From Cyclobacterium xiamenense (GTDB lineage Bacteria; Bacteroidota; Bacteroidia; Cytophagales; Cyclobacteriaceae), in contig NZ_WIOK01000010.1 in NCBI RefSeq assembly GCF_009467825.1, positions 1-64,000 of the forward strand: DNA of 64,000 nucleotides, given 5' to 3'. Shown here in pieces: positions 46,931 through 55,516 of the stretch. Position 1 is the first letter of the stretch, and each line of letters begins with the position of its first letter. A program made the position numbers and the translations under genes. A model generated the notes under the pieces. That model saw only the letters and a program-made list of their open reading frames with translations, did not search any database and was not told where the DNA came from.

Positions 46931-47392
46931 TTAGATATAGGCAATGCAGTCCATTTCTACCAAGGAATCTCCAGGAACCCCTCCGTAGGTGGCAACGGTG
47001 GTTCGTACCGGTGGCTTGCTTCCAAACCTTCCTCGAAACACCTCGTTCATTCCCTTGTAGTCGGCCAGGTCGTGCAGGTAAACGTTCACTTTCAACACCT
47101 TTTCCATGGAACTTCCAGCCTTGACCAATTCCTTTTCTAATTCTTTGAGTACATGGTCGGTATGTGCTTTGATATCGCCTTCAAAGTGCGCGCCTTTTCC
47201 GGCGATATATACTGTATTGCCGAGTTTGGTTGCTCCTGAAAACAAGGGTACATCCTGCTCCTCTGTGATGCTAAACGCTTCCTTTTCCGGAGTGGCGTCT
47301 GACTTCGCGTGAGCTACGGTTCCGATGCCTGCAAGTCCGGCAAGCGAGGCAAATAATTTTTTCAGGGTAGTTCTTCGTTTCAGTTTTTCCAT
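46931..47392 (-). CDS. Exported RidA-family protein upstream of the BASS genes
   Basis: A 153-aa RidA protein (start at the ATG at 47392; upstream codons are not family-like). Its N-terminus KLKRRTTLKKLFASLAGLAG resembles a twin-arginine signal, cleaved near VAHA, so it is likely exported. The RidA core follows: VYIAGKGAHFEGDIKAHTDHV, KVNVYLHDLADYKGMNEVF, the catalytic arginine in PPVRTTVATYGGVPGDS and VEMDCIAYI at the end. It differs from the other two RidA proteins of the window (this one has the classic short RidA fold). It is the first gene of a RidA-BASS-BASS operon. Confidence 0.88.
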   Translation of the reverse strand: MEKLKRRTTLKKLFASLAGLAGIGTVAHAKSDATPEKEAFSITEEQDVPLFSGATKLGNTVYIAGKGAHFEGDIKAHTDHVLKELEKELVKAGSSMEKVLKVNVYLHDLADYKGMNEVFRGRFGSKPPVRTTVATYGGVPGDSLVEMDCIAYI

Positions 47393-47679
47393 GATTGAAT
47401 ATGGGGATTGATTTTTGTGTACGCAATAAAACCTTGGAATATATACCAATTAATTTTTTTCTCCAAATGCTTCCCGGACAAGAATTCAAGCAGTCCTGTA
47501 AGCGGAAGCTATTTCGGCTAAAAAGATTGCAGATCCCAATAGGGTCCCCGTACGCGCGTGAAATTCTCGTATTTCCTACCATTTTTCCTTAATTTTTGTG
47601 TACTTTCGTTTGGAATCCATAGGCGCCAGTAGCTGGCTAGCCAGGATGTTCCCTGCAAACCCAATTGTTTGATTTATTT

Positions 47680-48624
47680 ATGGTTATGTTCCGATCAGTT
47701 ACGAATAGTGTCCGCTGGTACTCCCTTTTAATTTCGGTAGCCGTAGTGGCCTGTAGTCCAAACAAAAACGTAGAAGAAACGACCGTCATGGAAGAAAAAG
47801 AAGTTGTCTACCAAAGCAAGCCTTTTACCACTGGAAATGAGTTCACTTCCGGTATTGAAGGGCCGGCAGTGGATAGGGAAGGAAACCTGTATGTGGTTAA
47901 TTTTGAAAAGGGAGGTACCATAGGTAAGGTTACTCCGGAGGGCAAGGTTTCCTTATTTGTGACGCTTCCCGAGGGAAGCACCGGTAACGGTATCCGTTTT
48001 ACCTCCAAAGGTGAGATGCTCATAGCAGATTACACGGGTCATAACGTGCTCCGGGTGGATATGGCTACGCAGGAGATATCCGTCTATGCACACCATGAAG
48101 GATTAAATCAGCCCAACGATCTGGCTATTATGGACAACGACATTGTATTCGCCAGTGATCCCAATTGGAAAGAGAGCACCGGTCAAATCTGGCGGGTAGG
48201 GCTGGATGGAAAATTTGTCCTGCTGGAATCCGGTATGGGGACTACCAATGGCATCGAGGTAAGCCCGGATAACCGTACCCTGTACGTCAATGAATCCGTT
48301 CAGCGTACGGTTTGGGCATACGATTTAAGCGAGGCGGGAGAGCTTTCAAACAAGCGGCTGATTCATCAGTTTGATGATTTTGGTATGGACGGCATGCGGG
48401 TAGATACCGACGGAAACCTGTACGTTACCCGACACGGGAAAGGAACGGTGGCTAAATTATCGCCCGACGGAGACTTGTTGGAGGAGATTACTGTTTCGGG
48501 TAAAAAGCCCTCCAATATCGCATTTGGTGGGCCCGATGGAAAGACAGCTTACGTGACCCTGCAAGACAATGGAAATATTGACTGGTTCCGGGTAGAAAAG
48601 CCCGGAAGGTCATTTGGTAGGTAG
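47680..48624 (+). CDS. SMP-30/gluconolactonase-like lipoprotein
   Basis: A six-bladed beta-propeller of the SMP-30/gluconolactonase/LRE type, 314 aa from the ATG at 47680 (47686 also possible), with a lipoprotein signal ending in VVACSPN. Typical strands: IEGPAVDREGNLYVVNFEKG (first metal glutamate), GNGIRFTSKGEMLIADYTG, LNQPNDLAIMDNDIVFASDP (Asn/Asp metal ligands), NGIEVSPDNRTLYVNES and FGMDGMRVDTDGNLYVTRHG. Such enzymes hydrolyse sugar lactones with a divalent metal; acting in the periplasm it would fit next to the cytochrome-linked sugar dehydrogenases, whose product would be a lactone. Confidence 0.9.
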   Translation: MVMFRSVTNSVRWYSLLISVAVVACSPNKNVEETTVMEEKEVVYQSKPFTTGNEFTSGIEGPAVDREGNLYVVNFEKGGTIGKVTPEGKVSLFVTLPEGSTGNGIRFTSKGEMLIADYTGHNVLRVDMATQEISVYAHHEGLNQPNDLAIMDNDIVFASDPNWKESTGQIWRVGLDGKFVLLESGMGTTNGIEVSPDNRTLYVNESVQRTVWAYDLSEAGELSNKRLIHQFDDFGMDGMRVDTDGNLYVTRHGKGTVAKLSPDGDLLEEITVSGKKPSNIAFGGPDGKTAYVTLQDNGNIDWFRVEKPGRSFGR

Positions 48625-48642
48625 CACGCTACCTGCATTTTT
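48619..48642 (+). terminator. Hairpin at the end of the SMP-30 gene
   Basis: AGGTAG (48619-48624, including the stop codon) pairs with CTACCT (48629-48634) across a 4-nt loop and is followed by GCATTTTT. It is a weak terminator between the SMP-30 gene and the kinase gene. Confidence 0.45.
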
Positions 48643-48660
48643 ACAATTAACCCGACACAA

Positions 48661-50922
48661 ATGACTGCTCAAGCCGATGAAAACTACCGGTGGTCGAAGG
48701 TCCTAAACGATTGCCAAATTGGCGCGTGGGAAGTTGATCCAAGTCAGCAGTCGTTGCATGTTAGCGCTATTTGTGCCGAAATACTTGAGATTTCCAGCGC
48801 TCGATCCGTTCCATTATACGCGGCAAAAAGGTTGTTCGCTTCTCCATTCGACCGGATTTTTGCCAGAAATGTCGAATTGTTGGTGGACAGTAAGCAAGAA
48901 TTTGAAGAAACGCTATCCTTACTTTCTGGCAATTGGGTGCAGATCAGGGGAAGGGCGGTATGCCAGCAAGGGCAGCAGAAATTGTATCGTTTTTGCGGAA
49001 GCCTGGAATTGGTAAGCCGTTTTGCACAAGAGTCTTGCATTCAGTTTTCCGCGGATTCGGGGGATCTTTACCGGTATTTATTTCGGGATGCCCCCATGCC
49101 CATGTTTATTTGGGAAAATGAGACCCTAAACATGATCGACTGCAATCGGCAAGCCTTGCTAAAGTATGGTTATAGCCGTGAAGAGTTTTTGCAGTTGAAT
49201 CTGCGAGATATCGGATATCCTGAGGATTTTTCAGTACTAAAAGTGGATGCAGGGAGTGTTGATACACTTGGCGATCAGGAACGAAAGGTCTGGAGGCATC
49301 GAAACAAAGCGGGCGATCACCTGTTGGTGAAAGTCACCGGTCACCGGGTAGACCTCGCGGGAAAAAAATGCTCCATGGTTTTGATTCAAGACATTACGGG
49401 ACGCCTGGAGGCGGAGGAGCAACTGCTGGAGAGCCTGAAGGAGCTATCCGATTACCGATTTGCCCTGGATGCCGCTTGTCTGGTGATGATCCTGGATAAG
49501 GACAAGCAGGTGGTCTACCTCAACCAGAAATTTCAGAAGATTTCCGGCTTTGATAAGGAGAGCATCGAACAGGCTTCGCTCAAGATTTTGTATCAAGAAA
49601 GTGATCGGGAACTGATTGCCAGCTGCTGGGATACCGTGATGGCGGGAAACATTTGGAGAGGGGAACTTCGCGGGAGAAAGCGAAGGGGCGGTAGTTTTTG
49701 GGCGGATACCGTGGTGATTCCGTTTCGTGACAATCAGGCTCGGGTGTATCAATACATTTGGGTGGGCTACGACATCACCCAGAAAAAGCGTGGAGACGAG
49801 GCGCTGGCAAAAGAGCGGTCTTTGCTGCGGGCAATTATTGACAATTTGCCCATTCAGATATATGTAAAAGATGCCGCCGGTAGGCACATCATAAACAACA
49901 AGTACCAGTACGAAGATCTCTTGGGCGCGAAATCCGAATGGGAGACGCTAGGCAAGACGGTTTTCGATTATTTTCCCGAGGAGATTGCTGCAGGCATGGA
50001 TGCGTATGATCGAAAGATTGTTGAAGAGGGTGTACCGGTAATGAACGTGGAAGAGTTTTATTACGACCGGGAGGGAAAACAGGTCTGGTTGCTTACCAAC
50101 AAGGTTCCCTTAAAAGATGCAAAAGGAAAGGTGGTGGGTTTGGTTGGCATGTCCCGAGATGTAACCGACAGAAAAATCAGGGAAGAAAACCTCAATCGCT
50201 TAAACGAGGAATTGGAGAGTAAAGCGCGGGCGCTGGAACGCTCCAATCAGGAACTAGAGCAATTTGCTTACATCGCTTCGCACGATTTGCAGGAGCCCCT
50301 TGGAATGATTACTGGTTTTTTGGGCCTTTTGGAAAAACGCTACGAATCCGTTTTGGACGAAAAGGGGAAGGAATTTATTTTTTATGCCGTAGATGGGGCC
50401 AGCCGGATGAAAAACATCATCATGGACCTTTTGGCGTATTCCAGGGTAGGTCGTATCGAGGAAAAGGTGAAAGAGTTGGCGATAGCCGAAGTGATCACCA
50501 ATATTTTGAGGCTTCACAAGGAACTTATTAAGCAGAAACGGGCAGAGGTGACGGTGGGTACATTTCCAGTGCTTCGCGTACCAGTTGCTCCCATTCAGCA
50601 AGTATTTCAGAACCTCATCAGCAATGCGCTCAAATACCAGGATTCGGGAAAAGTACCTAAAATCCTGGTGGGAGCGGAAGAAAGGGAGAATTTTTGGGAG
50701 TTTTATGTTCGTGATAATGGAATTGGGATTCCGCGTGGAGTTCAGGATCGGGTTTTTCAATTATTCACCCGACTGCATGCGAAGGATCAATTTTCTGGTT
50801 CGGGGATTGGACTGGCTATGAGTAAAAAGATCATTGAAAATATCGGAGGAACGATCGGTTTTCACTCCGAGGTTGGAAAGGGAAGTACCTTTTATTTCAC
50901 CGTTCCAAAAACCATTCAGTGA
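48661..50922 (+). CDS. Multi-PAS sensor histidine kinase
   Basis: A 753-aa kinase without a clear membrane segment, so probably a cytoplasmic sensor. An N-terminal PAS-like region is followed by three PAS/PAC modules (about residues 140-250, 260-380 and 385-510, e.g. ILIQDITGRLE and GMSRDVTDRKIRE at their ends), a HisKA helix with phosphorylatable H541 in FAYIASHDLQEPLGMI, and a HATPase domain with N-box NLISNALKYQ, GIGIPRGVQDRVFQ and GSGIGLAMSKKI. The PAS folds may bind a small ligand or flavin. It is 37 bp after the SMP-30 gene and 220 bp before a response regulator with which it may pair. Confidence 0.94.
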   Translation: MTAQADENYRWSKVLNDCQIGAWEVDPSQQSLHVSAICAEILEISSARSVPLYAAKRLFASPFDRIFARNVELLVDSKQEFEETLSLLSGNWVQIRGRAVCQQGQQKLYRFCGSLELVSRFAQESCIQFSADSGDLYRYLFRDAPMPMFIWENETLNMIDCNRQALLKYGYSREEFLQLNLRDIGYPEDFSVLKVDAGSVDTLGDQERKVWRHRNKAGDHLLVKVTGHRVDLAGKKCSMVLIQDITGRLEAEEQLLESLKELSDYRFALDAACLVMILDKDKQVVYLNQKFQKISGFDKESIEQASLKILYQESDRELIASCWDTVMAGNIWRGELRGRKRRGGSFWADTVVIPFRDNQARVYQYIWVGYDITQKKRGDEALAKERSLLRAIIDNLPIQIYVKDAAGRHIINNKYQYEDLLGAKSEWETLGKTVFDYFPEEIAAGMDAYDRKIVEEGVPVMNVEEFYYDREGKQVWLLTNKVPLKDAKGKVVGLVGMSRDVTDRKIREENLNRLNEELESKARALERSNQELEQFAYIASHDLQEPLGMITGFLGLLEKRYESVLDEKGKEFIFYAVDGASRMKNIIMDLLAYSRVGRIEEKVKELAIAEVITNILRLHKELIKQKRAEVTVGTFPVLRVPVAPIQQVFQNLISNALKYQDSGKVPKILVGAEERENFWEFYVRDNGIGIPRGVQDRVFQLFTRLHAKDQFSGSGIGLAMSKKIIENIGGTIGFHSEVGKGSTFYFTVPKTIQ

Positions 50923-51142
50923 ATGGATTTAAGCAAAAAGTTCCGACACCAGCCGATTATACCCTAGATAAATCTTAGAAAAATTATTTAATTATAGGAT
51001 TTAATTGTAATATTGAGTTAATTAAATTGTTTTTAACAAAGCCGTTCAACAAACGGACTACGTTACACATACAGCAATAAGTAAGGCAGGCAATTAGCGT
51101 GGAAATAGCCATCTCTCCTGCGTCGTTTTTTTTCAGAATAGA

Positions 51143-52168
51143 ATGGTAAAGGATCAGGAAGGATATCATATTTTATTGGTTGAAGATAACCTGGGAGACG
51201 TACTATTGATCGAGGAGTACCTTCACGAAAAAATACTCAACCTGGAATTAACGGTAGCCAATACGTTTGAAGAAGCTAAGACGAAATTGGAGGAGCCGGG
51301 CATTGCTCTGGACGCGATCATTCTGGATCTTACGCTGCCTGATCTACAAGGGCAGGCGCTAATTCTAAAAATAAAGGAATTGGCAGGTGATGTAAGTCTC
51401 TTGGTGCTGACGGGTTATTCGAACATCGAATTCGGGATGAAATCCCTGGCTATTGGTGTCTCGGATTATTTACTTAAGGACGAGTTGTCGCCCGCTTCCC
51501 TCTACAAAAGCATCATCTACAGCATAGGACGGTATAAAATCTCCAGGCAGTTAAAGGATTCTGAGAGGCGTTATAAGGAGCTTTTTCACTTAAGCCCGCA
51601 ACCGATGTATTTGTATAGTCTCGATACTCTGGAATTTTTGGACGTAAATAAGGCGGCAATTGATCATTATGGATATTCCAAGCAGGAGTTTTTGACCATG
51701 ACGCTGCGGGAAATTCGTCCGAAGGAGGAAGTCTCCCGATTGGAACGGGTTATAGCCGGCATCCGGGACGGCAAACCGGCCTTTCCCGGACCGAAGATTT
51801 TTAGGCACCGGAAGAAGAACGGAGAGATCATCACCGTAGAAATAAAGAGTAACGTAATCGATTACCAGGGAATCCGGGCAGAAGTGGTGCTTGCCAATGA
51901 CATTACTGACCGGATGAAGTACATCCACGCAATAGAGGATCAGAACAAACGCCTGCAGGAAATAGCCTGGATGCAATCCCATGTGGTCAGGGCTCCCCTT
52001 GCCAGACTGATGAGTTTGGTGATGGCTATGGAAAGTTTGGAAAATGATTTTGGCAGGGATAATTTTCGTAAAATGATACTGGACTCGGCCGAAGAGTTGG
52101 ATGAGATCATCCGTGATATCGTAAACAAGACCGATAAGGTAAGCCTCAAAGAAAAAAACGAAGGGTAA
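51143..52168 (+). CDS. Response regulator with PAS and HisKA-like domain, no ATPase
   Basis: A 341-aa protein with an N-terminal receiver domain (acid pocket LLVEDNLGDVLLIEEYL, phospho-acceptor D62 in LDLTLPDL, and the conserved lysine in LLKDELSP), a PAS/PAC module (about residues 145-265, ending in VVLANDITDRMKY) and a C-terminal two-helix region with H280 in WMQSHVVRAPLARLM, an H-box-like motif. No HATPase domain follows; the frame ends in a short charged tail. It could accept or relay phosphate as a dimeric phosphotransfer module, or be a degenerate kinase. It lacks a DNA-binding output domain, so its output partner is unknown. Confidence 0.9.
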   Translation: MVKDQEGYHILLVEDNLGDVLLIEEYLHEKILNLELTVANTFEEAKTKLEEPGIALDAIILDLTLPDLQGQALILKIKELAGDVSLLVLTGYSNIEFGMKSLAIGVSDYLLKDELSPASLYKSIIYSIGRYKISRQLKDSERRYKELFHLSPQPMYLYSLDTLEFLDVNKAAIDHYGYSKQEFLTMTLREIRPKEEVSRLERVIAGIRDGKPAFPGPKIFRHRKKNGEIITVEIKSNVIDYQGIRAEVVLANDITDRMKYIHAIEDQNKRLQEIAWMQSHVVRAPLARLMSLVMAMESLENDFGRDNFRKMILDSAEELDEIIRDIVNKTDKVSLKEKNEG

Positions 52169-52333
52169 ATTTTGCGGGAAGGGAGAGCGTTCTACGGCGG
52201 ATTGTACGCAGCCGGAGTAGCATACATAATCGCAACGTCTGGCTTAGGCAATACCCCATGGTAGCCCCCGCTCGCAGACTTTTTCGTTATTTCGGCGTTG
52301 TAATCTGCCCACGCCAATCATTTTTTCCCATAA

Positions 52334-52366
52334 AAAAAGCTTTCCCATCTACCGGGAAAGCTTTTT
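52334..52366. terminator. Bidirectional terminator
   Basis: AAAAAGCTTTCCC (52334-52346) and GGGAAAGCTTTTT (52354-52366) form a 13-bp perfect stem with a 7-nt loop and A/T tracts on both sides. It serves the plus-strand response-regulator gene and the minus-strand module B operon. Confidence 0.93.
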
Positions 52367-52388
52367 AAAAAGACAAGCAAAAACGCGT

Positions 52389-53642
52389 CTACTGGATCAG
52401 GTCTTGTGCAGCCCGTCCATTAAAGTCATACACCACCTGGCCTCCTTTGATGGTCATTTCGCATTCCAGTCGCTGATTCGTTGCCAATTTCTGTCCGGTA
52501 CGGTCCCAGACGCCAAATTCACCTTCCCGAATGTGTAGCAAGGCAATGTCCGCAATGGCGCCTTCCGAAAGGTGACCCAGTTCGGTCCGCTTGATTACTT
52601 TGGCAGGTTCCCAGGTACTTGCTTCAATTACATGGGGTAATTCCATGCCCATGGCCATAAATGTGGTCATGACGTTTAGCATATCTTTCATCGCGGCATT
52701 CATACTGCCGGTATGAAGATCCGTACTAATCGTATTGGGATAGAGCCCGGCAGCAAGGGCAGGAATGGCTTGTTTGAACTCAAAGCTGGCTCCACCGTAT
52801 CCTACGTCGAAAACGATGCCTCTTTTCTGTGCCTCCAGTACAAAGGGTTCGAATTGGCGCGTTTCCCGGTTCACTACCGTCTCCCGCGAGCCATTTAATT
52901 CGGCATAGGTGTGGGTGTAGATATCGCCCGGTCTCAATCGTTCGAAAAAGAGTTCACGAATGGAAAGCGGTTCAAATTGGGTAGAACCGCCGAAGTCCAC
53001 AATCACGGGTATGTCAGCAATCCTTCCCGCTTCCACGGCCCGGTCAATGGGGATCCAATCCCGGCTGCCGTAATGAGCGACTTTAAAGCCAACCACGTGT
53101 TGTCGGTTTTGTTGGGCTACCATGGCACTTAGCTTGGCATCCATGTCCCCGGTATTTTGTTCCCAGGCACCGCCCCGCATTCCTTCCCCCACGATGTTCA
53201 TGAAAGCAAGCACCCGAGTTTTGCTGGGTTCAATGATGTTCTTTTTAAAGGTGTCGAAGTTTTTCCATCCGGGTCCTCCGCAATCGACGATGGTGGTGAC
53301 GCCGACGCGAAAGGTAAATCCATCCGGTGGTACCGCAAGCAGCCCATCACTCAGGTAGTGGTTGGGCTGGGTGCCGTGAAAAACGTGGCCATGCATGTCG
53401 ATCAGTCCGGGGGTAACCACCAAACCTTCAGCCGGGATCACTTTTTTGGCATCCTTTGCCGGTATGGATGCGGCCACTTTGGCTACTTTTCCATCCGTGA
53501 TGGCGACGTCCATCAGGCCATCAACGTTGTTTTTCGGATCGATTAATCGGCCTCCTTTGATAAGAAGGTCATACGTTTGGGCGGAAACCAGGCTACTGAT
53601 AAGCATCAGTATCAGCAGCATGCCAGGGATTCTTACTTTCAT
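52389..53642 (-). CDS. Secreted amidohydrolase/deacetylase (COG3964-like), module B copy 2
   Basis: A 417-aa secreted amidohydrolase with a Sec signal (cleavage after LVSA). Motifs: TPGLIDMHGHVFHG (HxH), VVGFKVAHYGSRDW (lysine strand), VIVDFGGSTQ at strand 5 (Asp), IYTHTYAELNG (His) and ISTDLHTGSMNAAMKD (Asp). The conserved FDVGHGG loop is FDVGYGGASFEF here, a His-to-Tyr change not found in the other three paralogues of the window. It is the last gene of module B, 3 bp after the SelA-like gene, and ends at the bidirectional terminator. Confidence 0.88.
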   Translation of the reverse strand: MKVRIPGMLLILMLISSLVSAQTYDLLIKGGRLIDPKNNVDGLMDVAITDGKVAKVAASIPAKDAKKVIPAEGLVVTPGLIDMHGHVFHGTQPNHYLSDGLLAVPPDGFTFRVGVTTIVDCGGPGWKNFDTFKKNIIEPSKTRVLAFMNIVGEGMRGGAWEQNTGDMDAKLSAMVAQQNRQHVVGFKVAHYGSRDWIPIDRAVEAGRIADIPVIVDFGGSTQFEPLSIRELFFERLRPGDIYTHTYAELNGSRETVVNRETRQFEPFVLEAQKRGIVFDVGYGGASFEFKQAIPALAAGLYPNTISTDLHTGSMNAAMKDMLNVMTTFMAMGMELPHVIEASTWEPAKVIKRTELGHLSEGAIADIALLHIREGEFGVWDRTGQKLATNQRLECEMTIKGGQVVYDFNGRAAQDLIQ

Positions 53643-53645
53643 GGG

Positions 53646-54869
53646 TTACACTTTAGCGATTTGTAATTCTTCGGCAATTCGTTTTGCCACAATTTTTTCC
53701 TCTTTGGGTCGGAGCATAAACACGGTCATGCTAATCGCATGATCGCCTCCACTAATCACTTCAATGGATGGTTGCCCCATCCGAAGTTTCTCCTGCATTT
53801 GTTCCCGGGTAAGCTTTATCGTAGCGGGGTCCCAGGAAATTTTTAGGTAGGGCGTATGGTTGGCAATGGGAGGAACAGAAACTTCGGTGGTGACGCCACT
53901 GATTTTTTCTACTTCCGCGGCAACATAAGCCACTTTGTCTTCCCATTCCTTCCACTCTTTCGCATGGTCTTTTTTGACGTATTCGTCCAGTGCGACGTAC
54001 ATCCCTAGAATTTCTTCTTTGTTTACTTTCATTCCACGGCCGATGGTGCCTCCACGAGGGGGAGCACTTAGCCGGGCGGCCTCAATGAGGTCTTTTCTGC
54101 CCATCAGTATGCCGGCGCTTTGGGGACCCTTGATGGCCTTTCCACCCGAAATACAGACCAGGTCAAATCCCATGTCGTTGTACTTCCAGAGGTTTTCGAC
54201 TGGAGGCACATCGGCAGCCATGTCAATCATGGTCGGAATTCCGTGTTTTTTACCGAGTGCAACCCACTCTTCGTGGGTTATTTTACCGGCCGGGGCCTGG
54301 TAATTCAAAAACCACAGCATTGCCGTTTTGTCGTTAACTGCACGGTCCACGTCGGCGGCCGTCTCTACCTCTACCACCGAAACTCCGGTGTTGGTAATCG
54401 CATGTACGTACCCCACGTTATGGGATTTTTGAACGATGACTTCGGACTTCATCCCCTCCAGGTTGGGAAGCTGTCGGATCTTATCCCGATCTTTTCCCGT
54501 CAAAACTCCGGCGGTTCCCAAAACCATGGCAGACCAGCAGCCAGCCGTGACGGTAGCAGCCTCTGCGTGGCAGATGGCGGCGATCTTTTCTCCTACTTTA
54601 TCCTGAACCTCGTCCAGCATGATGTAGTGGTCGGAAGAGAAATTAATCGCTTCCATGACTTCTTTGGGCATCAGAGAAGCGGTCATTGCGGTATAGGTCC
54701 CGGCTGCATTAATAAAGCTACGGAGGCCGAGTTCCTTGACCAGATCTCGTTTTGGGGCCGCAGAGGTTTCCGCAGCCAGTGCACCGGATAGCGGGATTCC
54801 ACTACCCATTACTCCTCCAATCAAGGGAAGTGTTCCCAGTCTTTTTAATAATTTTCTTCTACTTAACAT
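53646..54869 (-). CDS. Tat-exported SelA-like PLP enzyme, module B
   Basis: A 407-aa fold-type I PLP enzyme of the SelA/DgaE-like group. LSRRKLLKRLGTLPLIGG is a good twin-arginine signal, with a cleavage site near LAAE. The PLP lysine is K244 in SGGKAIKGPQSAGILMGRKD, and the ring aspartate lies in PTMIDMAADVPP (about residue 216). The core matches its paralogue at 28678-30291 but without the C-terminal beta domain. It stands between the RidA gene (56 bp) and the last amidohydrolase (3 bp). An ammonia-lyase type elimination giving an enamine that RidA would clear is the best-supported guess; the substrate is unknown. Confidence 0.88.
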   Translation of the reverse strand: MLSRRKLLKRLGTLPLIGGVMGSGIPLSGALAAETSAAPKRDLVKELGLRSFINAAGTYTAMTASLMPKEVMEAINFSSDHYIMLDEVQDKVGEKIAAICHAEAATVTAGCWSAMVLGTAGVLTGKDRDKIRQLPNLEGMKSEVIVQKSHNVGYVHAITNTGVSVVEVETAADVDRAVNDKTAMLWFLNYQAPAGKITHEEWVALGKKHGIPTMIDMAADVPPVENLWKYNDMGFDLVCISGGKAIKGPQSAGILMGRKDLIEAARLSAPPRGGTIGRGMKVNKEEILGMYVALDEYVKKDHAKEWKEWEDKVAYVAAEVEKISGVTTEVSVPPIANHTPYLKISWDPATIKLTREQMQEKLRMGQPSIEVISGGDHAISMTVFMLRPKEEKIVAKRIAEELQIAKV

Positions 54870-54925
54870 TTGCTTTGTCTTTTTATACGATCAGGGCCGG
54901 TAAATGGCAGGCTCTGCTGAAGGCC

Positions 54926-55456
54926 TTAGTCTTCTATTTCTACAATCATTTCAATTTCCACCGCAATATTATTGGGTAGGGAACCCATGCCAACCGCGGA
55001 GCGGGCATGTTTTCCTTTCTCTCCAAAAACTTCCACCATAAAGTCCGAAAACCCGTTCATGACGCGGGGCTGTTGGGTAAAATCCGTACTTGCATTTACC
55101 ATACCGAGGACTTTTACAATGCGTTTTACTTTATTCAAATCCCCAATTTCAGCTTTCAAGGTAGAAAGCAGGGCAATGCCCGTGAGGCGTGCCGCTTCCT
55201 GGCCTTCCGTTATGGTTAGCTCAGTACCTACTTTTCCCTGAACGCTGGTGCCATCGCCCCGGCTAGGACCGTGTCCGGAGAGAAACACCAAATTGCCGGT
55301 ACGGACAGCTCGGACAAAGTTGGCCGTTGGAGGGGCAGGTTCCCTAAGGGTGATGCCCATGGCTTTTAATTTTTGCTCCGGGTCTTGTTGGGAATAGCCC
55401 ATCACGGAGAGGGTCATAAGTCCCAGTAATAGCATGTAGTGTAGTGGTTTTTGCAT
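54926..55456 (-). CDS. Exported RidA-family protein, module B
   Basis: A 176-aa RidA/YjgF protein with a Sec signal peptide (LLLGLMTLSVMGYSQQ), so periplasmic. The core is NLVFLSGHGPSRGDG, an EAARLTGIALLSTLKAEIGD helix, the active-site arginine in GKHARSAVGMGSLP and the terminal VEIEMIVEI. It is strongly alike to the module A RidA lipoprotein in sequence and operon position next to a SelA-like gene. Gaps: 60 bp from the upstream amidohydrolase and 56 bp to the PLP gene. Confidence 0.9.
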   Translation of the reverse strand: MQKPLHYMLLLGLMTLSVMGYSQQDPEQKLKAMGITLREPAPPTANFVRAVRTGNLVFLSGHGPSRGDGTSVQGKVGTELTITEGQEAARLTGIALLSTLKAEIGDLNKVKRIVKVLGMVNASTDFTQQPRVMNGFSDFMVEVFGEKGKHARSAVGMGSLPNNIAVEIEMIVEIED

Positions 55457-55516
55457 GATACTAGTTATTTAAGTGTTGGCGTTCGTGAAAAGGGTGGTTA
55501 GCTTTAGTTCAGTACC

